Source of the DNA: JACKHA01 sp041401985
Lineage (GTDB): Bacteria; Planctomycetota; Phycisphaerae; Phycisphaerales; UBA1924
Direction: 5' to 3'
Assembly: GCA_041401985.1 (NCBI GenBank)
Contig: JAWKTE010000004.1
Coordinates: 1-64,000 of the forward strand
Length of the DNA stretch: 64,000 nt
Part shown: positions 1 through 8,729 of the stretch, one piece after another
How the letters are laid out: every line of letters begins with the position of its first letter
Numbering within the stretch: the first letter of the stretch is position 1
Notes under the pieces: generated by a model
The model's database searches: none
Told to the model about the DNA's origin: nothing
The model's input: the letters and a program-made list of their open reading frames with translations, nothing else
Position numbers and translations under genes: made by a program

Positions 1-2
1 CC

Positions 3-383
3 AACGACGACCACCACGAGCCGGGCGAGGGCGACGACAACCACGAGCACGGCGAGGAGGTCGCGCTGGCCTCGATCACCATCGGCGAGATGGAGATCGA
101 ACTGGCCCAGGGGCACGGGGCGGTCGTTGCCGGGGGCGAGAGCCACCTGGTCGTCAAACTCCCGTACAACGACAACGGCCAGACCATCGTCCGGGCCTGG
201 ATCGGCACGGAGGATCGGACGCTGTCGTTCGTCGGGCGGGGCGAGTACGCCGCGTCGCACGACGACTACGACATCCACGCGATGGCCCCGGACCCGCTGC
301 CGGAGCACGCGATGTGGTGGATCGAGATCGAGCGCCCCGACGGCACGAAGCACGTCGGCTCGGCCGAACCGATCCTGGAGTGA
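3..383 (+). CDS. Partial protein with His-rich segment (C-terminal part)
   Basis: The reading frame is open from the left edge to a TGA at 381-383, so only the last 126 residues or so are present. The first 20 residues are rich in His, Asp and Glu. The rest looks like a small beta-rich domain with Trp and Gly residues and no catalytic motif I can name. An in-frame ATG at 90 exists, but coding composition continues upstream of it without a ribosome site, so I treat it as internal. The His/acidic stretch could bind metal or be a linker in an exported protein; that is inference. No family is recognised. Confidence 0.6.
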   Translation, partial: NDDHHEPGEGDDNHEHGEEVALASITIGEMEIELAQGHGAVVAGGESHLVVKLPYNDNGQTIVRAWIGTEDRTLSFVGRGEYAASHDDYDIHAMAPDPLPEHAMWWIEIERPDGTKHVGSAEPILE

Positions 384-461
384 ATCACGACGGCGGCGAG
401 GGGAGGCGGCACGCTGCCCGGCCCGTGCCTCGCCAGTCGCCACATCCCGCGGAGCCATGCC

Positions 462-830
462 ATGCCCACAACCACGCCCGAGCACGACGAGCGCATCGCG
501 AGCATGACGTTCGCGTCGGTCTACCCGCACTACGTGGCGAAGGTCGAGAAGAAGGGGCGGACCGAGGCCGAACTGCGCCAGGTCATCGCCTGGCTCACGG
601 GCTTCGGCGACAAGCAGATCAAGAAGCACATCGACGCCAAGTCGACCTTCGAAGCGTTCTTCCGCGACGCCACGCTCAACCCGAACGCGTCTCTGATCAC
701 GGGCGTCATCTGCGGCTACCGGGTCGAGGACATCGAGAACCCGCTCACGCGGCAGGTGCGGTACCTCGACAAACTCGTCGACGAACTCGCCAAGGGCAAG
801 AAGATGGAGAAGGTCCTGCGGGCGGGGTAG
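462..830 (+). CDS. DUF2200 family protein
   Basis: A 122-residue protein that matches the DUF2200 family over its whole length from memory of the family pattern. The diagnostic strings are MTFASVYPHYVAKVEKKGRT near residues 15-34, the WLTGF segment, GVICGYRVEDIENPL and RYLDKLVDELAKGKKMEK at the C-terminus. Length is normal for the family, so the gene looks complete. The function is unknown; family members are small soluble proteins. It stands alone, about 80 bases after the upstream partial gene. Confidence 0.88.
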   Translation: MPTTTPEHDERIASMTFASVYPHYVAKVEKKGRTEAELRQVIAWLTGFGDKQIKKHIDAKSTFEAFFRDATLNPNASLITGVICGYRVEDIENPLTRQVRYLDKLVDELAKGKKMEKVLRAG

Positions 831-919
831 GCCGTCGGCACGCTTGGTGCGGAACCTCGCATTCGTGTGTGCGGACGCCCTCAACGCGAGTGGGGCTTGG
901 CTGGGCTCGCCTTGCACGT

Positions 920-1262
920 TCACTGTGCCTGAATTCGCTGCCTCTGCGAGGTCGCCCAAGCACGCCAACTATCATCGCCCCGCATCGTGATCGCGTCCAG
1001 CAGCCCCGGCGTTCGAGCGTCCGCTCGGCCGTGGCGGAGCTGGGCGCGGGCGAGGGCCTGCATCGCGCCGAGGTGCTCGGGCTGGAGGTCGTGGGCGGCG
1101 GCGTAGGCGTCGAGCGCCTCGCCGATCCGCCCGGCCCGCTCGAGCGTCAGGCCGAGATTGATGCGCGGATCGGGGTGGTCGGGCATGAGCCGGCGCGCCC
1201 ACTCGAACTCGGCCGCGGCGTTGTACAGGTGGCCGCGTGCAAGGTACACGACACCGAGAAGT
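920..1262 (-). pseudogene. Truncated TPR-repeat protein (C-terminal fragment)
   Basis: The minus strand encodes about 110 residues with two or three tetratricopeptide-type helical repeats: the pattern YLARGHLYNAAAEFEWARRL, then NLGLTLERAGRIGEALDAY, then AMQALARAQLRHGRA. Reading upstream past the GTG at 1249, the frame still gives L-L-G-V-V-Y-L, as expected for the inside of a TPR protein, then loses likeness near 1262, where plus-strand Rhs coding sequence begins. The gene therefore appears to have lost its 5' part at a rearrangement junction. TPR proteins mediate protein contacts. The fragment is probably not expressed as a useful protein. Confidence 0.6.
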
Positions 1263-2553
1263 CCACAACAACCCGGTCTTCCCGACCGGCGGCGGCGGCT
1301 CCGAAGAGCAGTCGATGGGCGAGGAGACCGGCGGGTCCGTCGCCAACCGCACCTGGGTCGACCGCGAGTACGTCCACACCACCGGCTACGTCGACGAGAT
1401 CGCCTGCGAGACCGACGAGTTCGAATACCCCTGGTACCACCTCCAGGACGCCAACTACAACGTGGTCGCCATCGCGCACGAGTCCGGCTTCGTCGCCAGC
1501 CAGCGCACGTTCGACCCCTACGGCCAGGTCATCCGCCACCAGCAGTTCCTCGGGCACCCGCCGAGCCGCGCGGGGCACCAGGGGCTGTTCTTCGACCGGC
1601 TGGATGCGGGGTTGACCGCGTCGGGGCGCCTACCGGAGAGCCTCGTGACGACCGCCGGCGCGGGCGGCACGACGCCGGTGGCGGTGCTGGGGGTGTACCA
1701 GAACCGCGAGCGGACGTACCTGCCGCACCTTGGGCGCTTCGGTCAGGGCGATCCGAACGGCACGGCGGCGGCCGTGTTCGCGAGCATGCACTCGGCGGGC
1801 AGCGGGTTCGGCGTCGAGGCTCTGCACGTCTCGACCGACTCGATCTTCGGCGATGGGCCCAACCGCCACATCGCCTACGGGGCCGCGCCGCTGCACCGAC
1901 AGGATCCGAGCGGGCTGTTCTTCGGAGGCGTGGTGGGGCTGTTTGCGCCCACGTCGACGATCGACATCTACACAGACTACAACATGGACGCGCTCCAGAA
2001 CGGCTTTGGCGCGTTCAACCAACTCTCGGGGATGCTACAGGGCTACTCGATCGACATGGAGTTGGACGTCGAGTGGGCGTCGGACTGGTCTGGGAGCGAC
2101 TTGGACTACGGAGCGTCCGGGGCTGGACCGATGCAGGCGGCTCTGGCGGCGGCGGCGTTGACAGGCGTGCAACACACCCACCATATCGCCAGCAACAAGC
2201 ATTCGCGATACACGCCGCTGTTCCGACAACTGTTCGCACGGGCGAACCCACCAATCGGGATGAACAACGTGGCAAACCTGATGCCGATCGACACTCGATT
2301 CCATCGCGGCCCACACACAGACTCGTACCACCGGCGCATCTTTCACCGACTCGCTCGGTCCATATACGGTGTCACAGATCCGAAGATGATCCGGCGCCTT
2401 CTGCTGGCAGAGCTCGACCTGCTGAAGACCGACATCCGTGTCGGACTTGTCCGCAATCCCGATTTCCTGAGGAATCGCGACGGTAGAATGCCGGGGCGGA
2501 ATCCGATGCCGTGGCGGCGGTTCCCGAGCGATCCGCGTCCACGGAAGTGGTAG
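1237..2553 (+). CDS. Orphan Rhs C-terminal protein with AHH nuclease toxin
   Basis: A 438-residue product whose first 220 residues are the end of an Rhs shell protein: the FDPYGQVI repeat near residue 92 and the terminal core before the variable tip. The usual 1,000 or more N-terminal residues and the signal peptide are absent. The tip contains THHIASNKHS followed by an Asn- and His-rich segment ending in FHRGPHTDSYHRRI, which is the AHH fold of the HNH/ENDO VII nuclease superfamily, a known polymorphic-toxin tip that cuts DNA or RNA. The ATG at 1237 lies in antisense TPR sequence and is probably fortuitous. The immunity-type gene follows after 11 bases. It is likely a displaced toxin cassette and not a working secreted effector. 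Confidence 0.72.
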   Translation: MQGTRHREVHNNPVFPTGGGGSEEQSMGEETGGSVANRTWVDREYVHTTGYVDEIACETDEFEYPWYHLQDANYNVVAIAHESGFVASQRTFDPYGQVIRHQQFLGHPPSRAGHQGLFFDRLDAGLTASGRLPESLVTTAGAGGTTPVAVLGVYQNRERTYLPHLGRFGQGDPNGTAAAVFASMHSAGSGFGVEALHVSTDSIFGDGPNRHIAYGAAPLHRQDPSGLFFGGVVGLFAPTSTIDIYTDYNMDALQNGFGAFNQLSGMLQGYSIDMELDVEWASDWSGSDLDYGASGAGPMQAALAAAALTGVQHTHHIASNKHSRYTPLFRQLFARANPPIGMNNVANLMPIDTRFHRGPHTDSYHRRIFHRLARSIYGVTDPKMIRRLLLAELDLLKTDIRVGLVRNPDFLRNRDGRMPGRNPMPWRRFPSDPRPRKW

Positions 2554-2564
2554 GAGCGGCAGCC

Positions 2565-3203
2565 ATGGAGTTTTGGGAACTCGACTGGCTCGATCGTCAG
2601 ATGGCGGATGACGAGTTGGATGACCCGGACGCGTGGCGTCCTTGGCGGCCATCCATGCGCCTAGACGTCGCCACTCGAGATCGCCTGATCTGGGGGGTGG
2701 TGATCGACGACTGGGATCCAGAGACCCAAGCCAACAGCGAGGATGGCAATGCGCTCACGGAGGACATGCCCTTCTGCACCGAGGCACCAATCGTTTCACC
2801 AAAGCTGCGTGCGCTAATTGAGACCCATGCACCCGGCTGCGCGCAGTTCTTGCCCATTCGCATGACCTATCGAGGCGAACCGATGGCCGGCGGACCATGC
2901 TTCGTGCTCAATGTGATTCAAGTCGTGGATTGTCTGGACATCGAGCCAAGCGCGGCCACGCCGTACCCGGAGCACCTTGCGGTGCATCTGCGCGCGGACC
3001 ACGTTCAACTGGACCGCGACCGGGTCAGGTTCCTTTCGACTCGCGTGCCCGCCGATGCTCATCTCTTTCGCTTGCGATACGACTACATCACCGTTGTCGC
3101 ATCCGATGTGTTGAAGCATCGATTACTTCGGGAGGGGGCCCGCGGAGTGGTGTTTCGGCGCTTGCCTTTTCGCGTCGAGAATCGCCACCGGACGGCTCCG
3201 TAG
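2565..3203 (+). CDS. Imm11-like (DUF1629) immunity protein for the AHH toxin
   Basis: A 212-residue acidic protein starting at the ATG at 2565, which has a GGAG ribosome site nine bases upstream overlapping the stop codon of the toxin gene; a longer in-frame start at 2511 would lie inside that gene. The central stretch has the pattern of the DUF1629/Imm11 family: VSPKLRALIE, then QFLPIRM, then FVLNVIQVVDCLD. Members of that family are immunity proteins encoded directly after polymorphic toxins. Tight coupling to the AHH nuclease gene supports a neutralising partner. The family call rests on pattern memory and is moderate. Confidence 0.65.
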   Translation: MEFWELDWLDRQMADDELDDPDAWRPWRPSMRLDVATRDRLIWGVVIDDWDPETQANSEDGNALTEDMPFCTEAPIVSPKLRALIETHAPGCAQFLPIRMTYRGEPMAGGPCFVLNVIQVVDCLDIEPSAATPYPEHLAVHLRADHVQLDRDRVRFLSTRVPADAHLFRLRYDYITVVASDVLKHRLLREGARGVVFRRLPFRVENRHRTAP

Positions 3204-3289
3204 CACGTGGCAGAAGCTCTTCGTGAATCGCCACGTTCGCGACCGCGCGGGACGATCTCGTGCTACCCAGCGGCGGGCTGGCCGCCTAG

Positions 3290-3480
3290 GGCATCAACCC
3301 CCTCGAGCCCAACGAGCCGGGCGACTGGATCATCCACTACACCTACGACGCGATGGGCCACCTGATCCGCCCCCAGCGCCCCGTCCGCGCCGCGGCCGGC
3401 GCCGGCGGCCTGCCCGGCGACGTCCACACCGAGCGCGAGTACTTCGGCTGCGTCCGTCGCGTCGCGCGTAACTGCCGCCA
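3290..3480 (+). pseudogene. Rhs-repeat remnant
   Basis: The plus strand from 3290 gives residues typical of an Rhs shell repeat: a W-I-I-H-Y-T-Y-D-A-M-G-H-L run at 3326-3364, and VHTEREYFGCVRRVA near 3421-3466. It is bounded by a TAG at 3287 and loses Rhs likeness after about 3480. No start codon with a ribosome site precedes it. This is a fragment of a second or donor Rhs gene left next to the toxin-immunity pair, which fits the known recombination of Rhs tips. Confidence 0.6.
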
Positions 3481-3543
3481 CCGCGCCCAAGGGATCGGTG
3501 CCCGTCCACCGCGGACGCCCTACGCGAACTCCCCCCAACGAAA

Positions 3544-3573
3544 AAGGGACTTGCGAGTCATCGCAAGTCCCTT
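3544..3573 (-). terminator. Rho-independent terminator of tRNA-fMet
   Basis: A perfect 13-bp stem (3544-3556 with 3561-3573) with a four-base loop. On the minus strand the stem is followed by a run of five T, and it begins 13 bases after the 3' end of the tRNA gene. Confidence 0.85.
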
Positions 3574-3585
3574 CCAGACAGGAAA

Positions 3586-3659
<74 letters not shown>

Positions 3660-3816
3660 GTCTTGAGCAACCCTAGGACGCACCGCCCGACTCGTCAAAC
3701 CCAGGACGCTTCCGCGGCGTGTTTCGGGCGTACTTGGGCGGGTCTGCACCACCGAATCGAGCCGGATGCGCCACTGCAACTTGGGCCGCCGGACCCCAGA
3801 GGCGGCGTGCCGCCCC

Positions 3817-5343
3817 CTACTCCTCCCGCCGCCGCCCCCCGCGCTCCCGCAGCCGCCGCACCTCCTCCAGGCGCGCCTTGAGCACCGCCTCCGCCCCGTT
3901 TTCCGTCGGCTCGTAGTACCGCTTCTCCACGCCCAGGTACGACTGGCCCGTCACCCCGCCCTCTGCCCCGTGGCTGTACTCGTAACGCTCGCCCGCCCGG
4001 TCACGCATTCGCACGCCCCGCCCATCGCCCGACTGCGAGTTTGGCGACGAGTTCGGGTCCCGCAGAAATAGCGGCACCGGCAGCGTCCGTCCCTCGCGCA
4101 CGTCCTGAAGGGCCGCGTCGATCGCGAGATACGACGCGTTGCTCTTGGGCGCCAACGCCAGGTACGTCGCGCACTGGGCCAGCGTGATCCGGGCCTCGGG
4201 CATCCCGATCCGCTCGACGAGTTCCCACGCCGCCGACGCCACCATGATCGCGCGCGGGTCGGCGTTGCCGATGTCCTCGCTGGCCAGGATGGCCATCCGC
4301 CGCGCGATGAACCGCGGGTCCTCGCCGCCCTCGAGCATCCGCGCCATCCAATACAGCGCGGCGTCCGGGTCGCTCCCCCGCAGGCTCTTAATCAACGCCG
4401 ACGCCGCGTCGTAGTGCTCGTCGCCCGTCTGGTCGTACACCGCGGCCTTCTGCTGGATCGAGTCCTCGGCCGCCGTGCGGTCTATCACAATCCGCGTCGC
4501 CCCGTCGCCCCCGCCCCCTTCTTCTTCCGCCCCAGGCTCCCGAAGAACCCGAAGATCCCCGCCACGATGTCCACCAGCCCCCGCCACAGTCGCGGCAGCA
4601 GATGGCACACCAGATCCGTCACCCAGTCCCACAACCCCATGGCGACCTCCCGAGCGGGCTTGTTCGGAACTCAGCACCGCCACTTCCAGCGCCGTCAGCG
4701 CACGCCGCGCATCCCCGTCGCACTTGACCGCCCACACCCGGAGCGCGTCATCGGTCACCTCCAACGGCAGGTCGCCGTACCCCCGCTCGCGGTCCCCGAT
4801 CGCCCGGCGCAGCACCTCGACGATCTCGTCCTCGCTCAGCGCCTCCAGGCGGAACAGCGTGCTGCGGCTCACCAGCGCCGAGTTGCACGCGAACAGCGGG
4901 TTCTCCGTCGTGGCCCCGATCAGCGTGATGATGCCGCGCTCCACATCGCCCAGCAGCACGTCCTGCTGGCTGCGGCTGAAGCGGTGGATCTCGTCGAGGA
5001 ACAGGATCGTCCGCTGGCGACGCTCCCCCAGACGCCGGGCCGCGTCCTTGCAGACCTCGCGGATCCGCTGCACGCCGACACTCGCGGCGTTCTCCCGCTC
5101 GAAGTGGCGACGCGTGACCCCGGCGATCACCTCCGCCAGGCTCGTCTTGCCCGTGCCCGGCGGGCCGTGCAGGATGATGCTCGTCATCACATCCGCCAGC
5201 AACATCCGCCGGAGCAGTTTGCCCTCGCCCAGGATGTGCTTCTGCCCGGCGACCTCGTCCAGCGTGCGCGGGCGCATCCGCACCGCCAGCGGGCGAACCC
5301 CGTCGACCGCCGCCTCACGCTGGGGAGCCCACAGGTCCGACAT
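3817..5343 (-). CDS. rarA: RarA/MgsA replication-associated AAA+ ATPase
   Basis: A 508-residue clamp-loader-like AAA+ ATPase of the RarA/MgsA/WRNIP1 family, which acts at stalled replication forks. Walker A GPPGTGKTS is at residues 60-68, Walker B LFLDEIHRF at about 114-122 and the sensor-1 string ATTEN at 144-148. The C-terminal tetramerisation half is intact, with the conserved DPDAALYWMARML and ASEDIGNADP strings. The family is usually 430-450 residues. The excess is a Gly/Ala-rich insertion at about 229-285, between the lid and the C-terminal half, which coincides with a separate reading frame described below. The gene is monocistronic. Confidence 0.92.
   Translation of the reverse strand: MSDLWAPQREAAVDGVRPLAVRMRPRTLDEVAGQKHILGEGKLLRRMLLADVMTSIILHGPPGTGKTSLAEVIAGVTRRHFERENAASVGVQRIREVCKDAARRLGERRQRTILFLDEIHRFSRSQQDVLLGDVERGIITLIGATTENPLFACNSALVSRSTLFRLEALSEDEIVEVLRRAIGDRERGYGDLPLEVTDDALRVWAVKCDGDARRALTALEVAVLSSEQARSGGRHGVVGLGDGSGVPSAAATVAGAGGHRGGDLRVLREPGAEEEGGGGDGATRIVIDRTAAEDSIQQKAAVYDQTGDEHYDAASALIKSLRGSDPDAALYWMARMLEGGEDPRFIARRMAILASEDIGNADPRAIMVASAAWELVERIGMPEARITLAQCATYLALAPKSNASYLAIDAALQDVREGRTLPVPLFLRDPNSSPNSQSGDGRGVRMRDRAGERYEYSHGAEGGVTGQSYLGVEKRYYEPTENGAEAVLKARLEEVRRLRERGGRRREE
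4485..4640 (-). CDS. Candidate small amphipathic/membrane peptide nested in rarA
   Basis: Inside the low-complexity insertion of rarA, another minus-strand frame starts with ATG at 4640, five bases after GGGAGG, and encodes 51 residues before TGA at 4485-4487. The peptide begins MGLWDWVTDLVCHLLPRLW, continues with a hydrophobic VDIVAGIFGFFGSLG stretch and ends in a basic tail with three lysines. It looks like a membrane-active or tail-anchored peptide, whereas the rarA frame over the same bases is Gly/Ala-rich filler. The frame spans almost exactly the insertion (4489-4659). Whether it is translated is unknown. Confidence 0.4.
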   Translation of the reverse strand: MGLWDWVTDLVCHLLPRLWRGLVDIVAGIFGFFGSLGRKKKGAGATGRRGL

Positions 5344-5513
5344 ACCCGATCATACGCCGTCCGCCAAGCCGCGTCGGCCTGACCTTCTCCACTCTCTCCT
5401 CTCTTCTTTCTCTTCTCTTCCCCCGTCCAATCCCCCATTCCAAGGGCAATCCGCGCGATTTCACACGCCACCCGCCACCCAACCCGCTTTGTGATCGCTA
5501 ACATACCCCACGC

Positions 5514-6302
5514 ATGGTCGCATGGATCGCGGTTGCCATCCTTGTCTTGCTTCTGCTCGGTGTCTGGGCCTTGGCCGCACGCGCCCTTACCCGCGCCCCC
5601 ATCCGCAACGACGTCTCCGCCGGCCTGTTCTGGCTCCTGGGCGTGTCCTACGCCCGGATCGTCCACTCGATGCGGGTCCAGGGGCGGGCCGCGATCCCGC
5701 GCGTCGGGGCGGACGCCCTCCCGGTCGACGGCCCGATCATCGTCATCGCCAACCACACGGCGGGCGTCGACCCGGTGCTCATCCAGGCCGCGGCCCCGTT
5801 CCACATCCGCTGGATGATGGCCCAGGACATGCGCCTGCCCGCCCTCGAGTGGCTGTGGCAGTGGCTTAGGGTCATCTTCGTCTCGCGCACCACGCGCGAC
5901 TCCATGGGCACGCGCGAGGCGATCCGCCACCTCCACGCCGGCGGCGTCATCGGCATCTTCCCCGAGGGCGGCCTCGAGCGCCCGTCGTTCCACCTCATGC
6001 CCTTCCAGCCCGGCGTCGGCCTGCTCATCAAACGCTCGGGCGCCCGCGTGCTGCCGGTGATCGTCGACGGCACGCCGCAGGTCGACCCTGCGTGGTCGAG
6101 CCTGTGGCGTCCGAGCCGCTCGCGGGTCCGCTTCAAGCCGACGCTGGACTACTCGCACACGAGCATGTCGGCCTCGGAGATCGCCGAGGACCTGCGCCAG
6201 CGTTTCGCGGAGTGGACCGGCTGGCCGCTCAACGACCACCCGGCGGATATTGAGGTGGAGGCGGCGGGGAAGTCGAGGAAGGCGCGGGTGGCGGTGGGGT
6301 GA
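5514..6302 (+). CDS. PlsC-type lysophospholipid acyltransferase
   Basis: A 262-residue membrane-associated acyltransferase of the PlsC/LPLAT family, which moves an acyl chain onto lysophosphatidic acid or a related lipid at the inner membrane. An N-terminal hydrophobic helix covers residues 2-22. The catalytic HX4D motif is NHTAGVD at 80-86 and the second family block is FPEGG at 149-153. Length is typical for the family. The ATG at 5514 immediately precedes the membrane helix. The substrate cannot be read from sequence; a neighbouring lipid pathway is not visible. Confidence 0.85.
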   Translation: MVAWIAVAILVLLLLGVWALAARALTRAPIRNDVSAGLFWLLGVSYARIVHSMRVQGRAAIPRVGADALPVDGPIIVIANHTAGVDPVLIQAAAPFHIRWMMAQDMRLPALEWLWQWLRVIFVSRTTRDSMGTREAIRHLHAGGVIGIFPEGGLERPSFHLMPFQPGVGLLIKRSGARVLPVIVDGTPQVDPAWSSLWRPSRSRVRFKPTLDYSHTSMSASEIAEDLRQRFAEWTGWPLNDHPADIEVEAAGKSRKARVAVG

Positions 6303-6376
6303 GGGGGGCCGCGTCCGCTCGCTTCGCCCGCCACATGCCCATCGAACGACCGGATGATCTCTGGTAGACTGCGCCG

Positions 6377-7618
6377 GTGATCTGCCGCGACCGGATCGAG
6401 TACATCGAGGACGAGGCCGCGGTCACCCGCGACTACGTCCTCCAGAACTGGCGGGCCGATGTCGTCGCGCTGGCCGCCGAGGACGGCGACCTGCTCGAGC
6501 GGGTCTCCTACGACCCCTACGGCATCCCGTTCGGAACCCACCCGACGGACATCACCAGCGGCACCACGTCCGGCGTGACCGGCTACCGCATGCCCAATGG
6601 CGTGGTCGACGGCAGCGACTACAGCGTGTACCTGGCTCTGTACGCGGCCACCGACTGGCGAGCCGACTGGGACCGCGACGGGGACGTCGACGCGGCCGAC
6701 CACACCGCGTACCTGGCCGACCACGGCGCCGCCAGCGGGTCGTGGGGCCGCGGCGTGCTGAGCAACCGCGAGAACATCCTCGGCTACGCCGGGTACGTCC
6801 ACGAGCCGGCGACCGGGGCCGCTGGGGGCGGGCATGGGACGATGTACCACGTCCGGCACCGGGTGATGCACTCGGGGCTGGGGAGGTGGGTGCAGAGGGA
6901 TCCGGCGGGGTACCAATCACAAGCCACATTGTATTCCTATGCGGATGCGAACCCGGTGAGGTTTGCGGACGAATCCGGGCTCTGTGCGAATTCGACGTGC
7001 GGCGCATCTTCAGGAGATTCGCGTCACGTGGAGACCGGAACGAGCGTTCCACCCACGTCGCCTAAACCGACACCTGCCCCCTACACTCCCACATATCCGG
7101 GAGCGGTGTGCCCTAACCCGGAACGCGTCGAGCTGCGGTGCTACCCGATCACCGGGAGCATACGAAACCACTGTTACATCTACACCAAGTGTCCGGGTCA
7201 GCTGTTCGGCACGGCTTGCCGAGGGGGACCCACCTGGTCCGGCAGTGGTGGAGATGTGCTAGCCGCGCCTTGCGGGGACAAAACGCCTCCAGGCACCGCT
7301 ATCGGACCGGAAGGGCCGTTGCGCACAGCGTGCGCCCCGTTCACGAGGTCTCACCCAGACTATGGCAAGCCTAATGAGTCGAGAATCGACCTACTCCCGC
7401 TCACGACTGATCCTGCAGGGCTGATATCCTGCATTCAAGAGACCTTCCGAAGGATGGATTGTTGCTCCAGCTATCATCTCTTGCCGCCACCGGGGCGCAA
7501 CAGCAATTCGGCTCCCGGCACTGCGCTGCGACGCTGTGGAGTGCAGGCCGAACCACCCGAGGGCGTCGAAGCGCCCGGGTTCCATGAGAACGTCGATGTC
7601 TGCATCGCAGAGGACTAG
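6377..7618 (+). CDS. Orphan Rhs tip with dockerin-like repeat and Cys-rich C-terminal domain
   Basis: A 413-residue product without the N-terminal Rhs shell. An in-frame TAG at 6365 lies just upstream and the GTG at 6377 has no good ribosome site. Residues 15-55 are Rhs repeat (VSYDPYGIPFG). Residues 73-117 are two dockerin/EF-hand-like halves, the second DRDGDVDAADHTAYL. Residues 128-201 are the Rhs terminal core ending LYSYADANPVRFADESG. The variable tip (202-413) has about 14 cysteines and no family I recognise, so it may be a disulfide-rich exported toxin. The next gene starts nine bases after its stop. Confidence 0.68.
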   Translation: MICRDRIEYIEDEAAVTRDYVLQNWRADVVALAAEDGDLLERVSYDPYGIPFGTHPTDITSGTTSGVTGYRMPNGVVDGSDYSVYLALYAATDWRADWDRDGDVDAADHTAYLADHGAASGSWGRGVLSNRENILGYAGYVHEPATGAAGGGHGTMYHVRHRVMHSGLGRWVQRDPAGYQSQATLYSYADANPVRFADESGLCANSTCGASSGDSRHVETGTSVPPTSPKPTPAPYTPTYPGAVCPNPERVELRCYPITGSIRNHCYIYTKCPGQLFGTACRGGPTWSGSGGDVLAAPCGDKTPPGTAIGPEGPLRTACAPFTRSHPDYGKPNESRIDLLPLTTDPAGLISCIQETFRRMDCCSSYHLLPPPGRNSNSAPGTALRRCGVQAEPPEGVEAPGFHENVDVCIAED

Positions 7619-7627
7619 GAGGGTCGT

Positions 7628-8698
7628 TTGATCCATCAACTTGGCGCTGTTGCAGCACTCTGCTCTTTCTGCATGGACGCGCCGGAGTTCCTCGTTGGGT
7701 ATCGGGACTGGTCCTCGGACGCTCTCCTTTCTGTAGCAACGAGGCCGCTCAGTCATGCGTCGGAGAGCATGGCCGCGGCTATAGAAAACTCCCTAAATCC
7801 GGGTGAGCGAGTGACGTCGTGCCTCGCAGACGGGCGAGGGCTGATCCTAGCTGGAGGACAGCGCGACTCGGACGGGCGGGTTGAGTGGTTCGTGCTGGTG
7901 AAAGATGGGGAGCGTGGATTTGTGCGAAGGAGCATTGGCCGGGCGACAACCGTGGAACCGCTCGGTGGGAGCTTCGTGGTGGCAACTGACGTGGCTGTCC
8001 CACAATCGCCCGTCTGCAATCTCGTCATCGACGCAGGTGCCAACGACTCATCCTGGACAGCGTTGCCGGAAAGTGCGGAGTTGATCGCAGCGAACGAGCA
8101 AGCAGTGGTCGTTGTGCACGCCGACTCGACCATCAGCATTTCCCACAGGCCCCTTGTCGAAGAGTTGTCGCCACCGATACATGTGGATTGGCCAGCCTCC
8201 GCAGAGATAAATCAAGTGTTGCCAATCGGAGATGCGGCGCTTGTTGTCGTGCTCCGTGGTGAATTGCATGATGAGGTGATGCTCCTCGACGTAGCAGTGC
8301 CGGGCGACGATCAAGTTTCGCGTCGAGTTCTCAGCTTCCCGATCGGACGCGTGTTAGGAAGCATCGTGGACATCAATGCAGATCGTGTGTTAGTTGTGCA
8401 TCGTGCGGCCGACGGATCAAGTGAGGCGATCGTTGTGTTTTGCAATGCCGCTGGAGACGATCTGGACAGAAGCGTCCGCGATTGGCCACGATCTTCGCTG
8501 GTTCCGACGTTGGCGTCTCCCTCCGGCGTGGGGGTAGTCTGTCGCGACGAACTGTCCGAGTTCGAGAACCCTCTGGGCGCGTATCGCGTGTTGTGGGAGT
8601 CTCATCGGGGCGATGACGCTGGAACAACGGAGTGGGTTCTTGATCCCGGAGGCTTCTATCGTGTTTGTGGTTGGCTGCTTGAGGGTTCGCTGCCATGA
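7628..8698 (+). CDS. Unrecognised protein, probable partner of the Cys-rich Rhs tip
   Basis: A 356-residue protein of unknown family. I chose the TTG at 7628 because AGGAGGG lies four or five bases upstream, overlapping the end of the preceding gene; a later ATG at 7673 is the alternative. The sequence is mostly short hydrophobic beta strands alternating with charged turns (for example GGSFVVATDV and DAALVVVLRG), suggesting a beta-propeller-like soluble protein. Position directly after an Rhs tip suggests an immunity protein, but it is longer than most immunity proteins. Local G+C is lower than in neighbouring housekeeping genes, consistent with acquired DNA. Confidence 0.5.
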   Translation: MIHQLGAVAALCSFCMDAPEFLVGYRDWSSDALLSVATRPLSHASESMAAAIENSLNPGERVTSCLADGRGLILAGGQRDSDGRVEWFVLVKDGERGFVRRSIGRATTVEPLGGSFVVATDVAVPQSPVCNLVIDAGANDSSWTALPESAELIAANEQAVVVVHADSTISISHRPLVEELSPPIHVDWPASAEINQVLPIGDAALVVVLRGELHDEVMLLDVAVPGDDQVSRRVLSFPIGRVLGSIVDINADRVLVVHRAADGSSEAIVVFCNAAGDDLDRSVRDWPRSSLVPTLASPSGVGVVCRDELSEFENPLGAYRVLWESHRGDDAGTTEWVLDPGGFYRVCGWLLEGSLP

Positions 8699-8729
8699 TG
8701 AAACGGACAGAGACGTTGTTGCGGCCATA

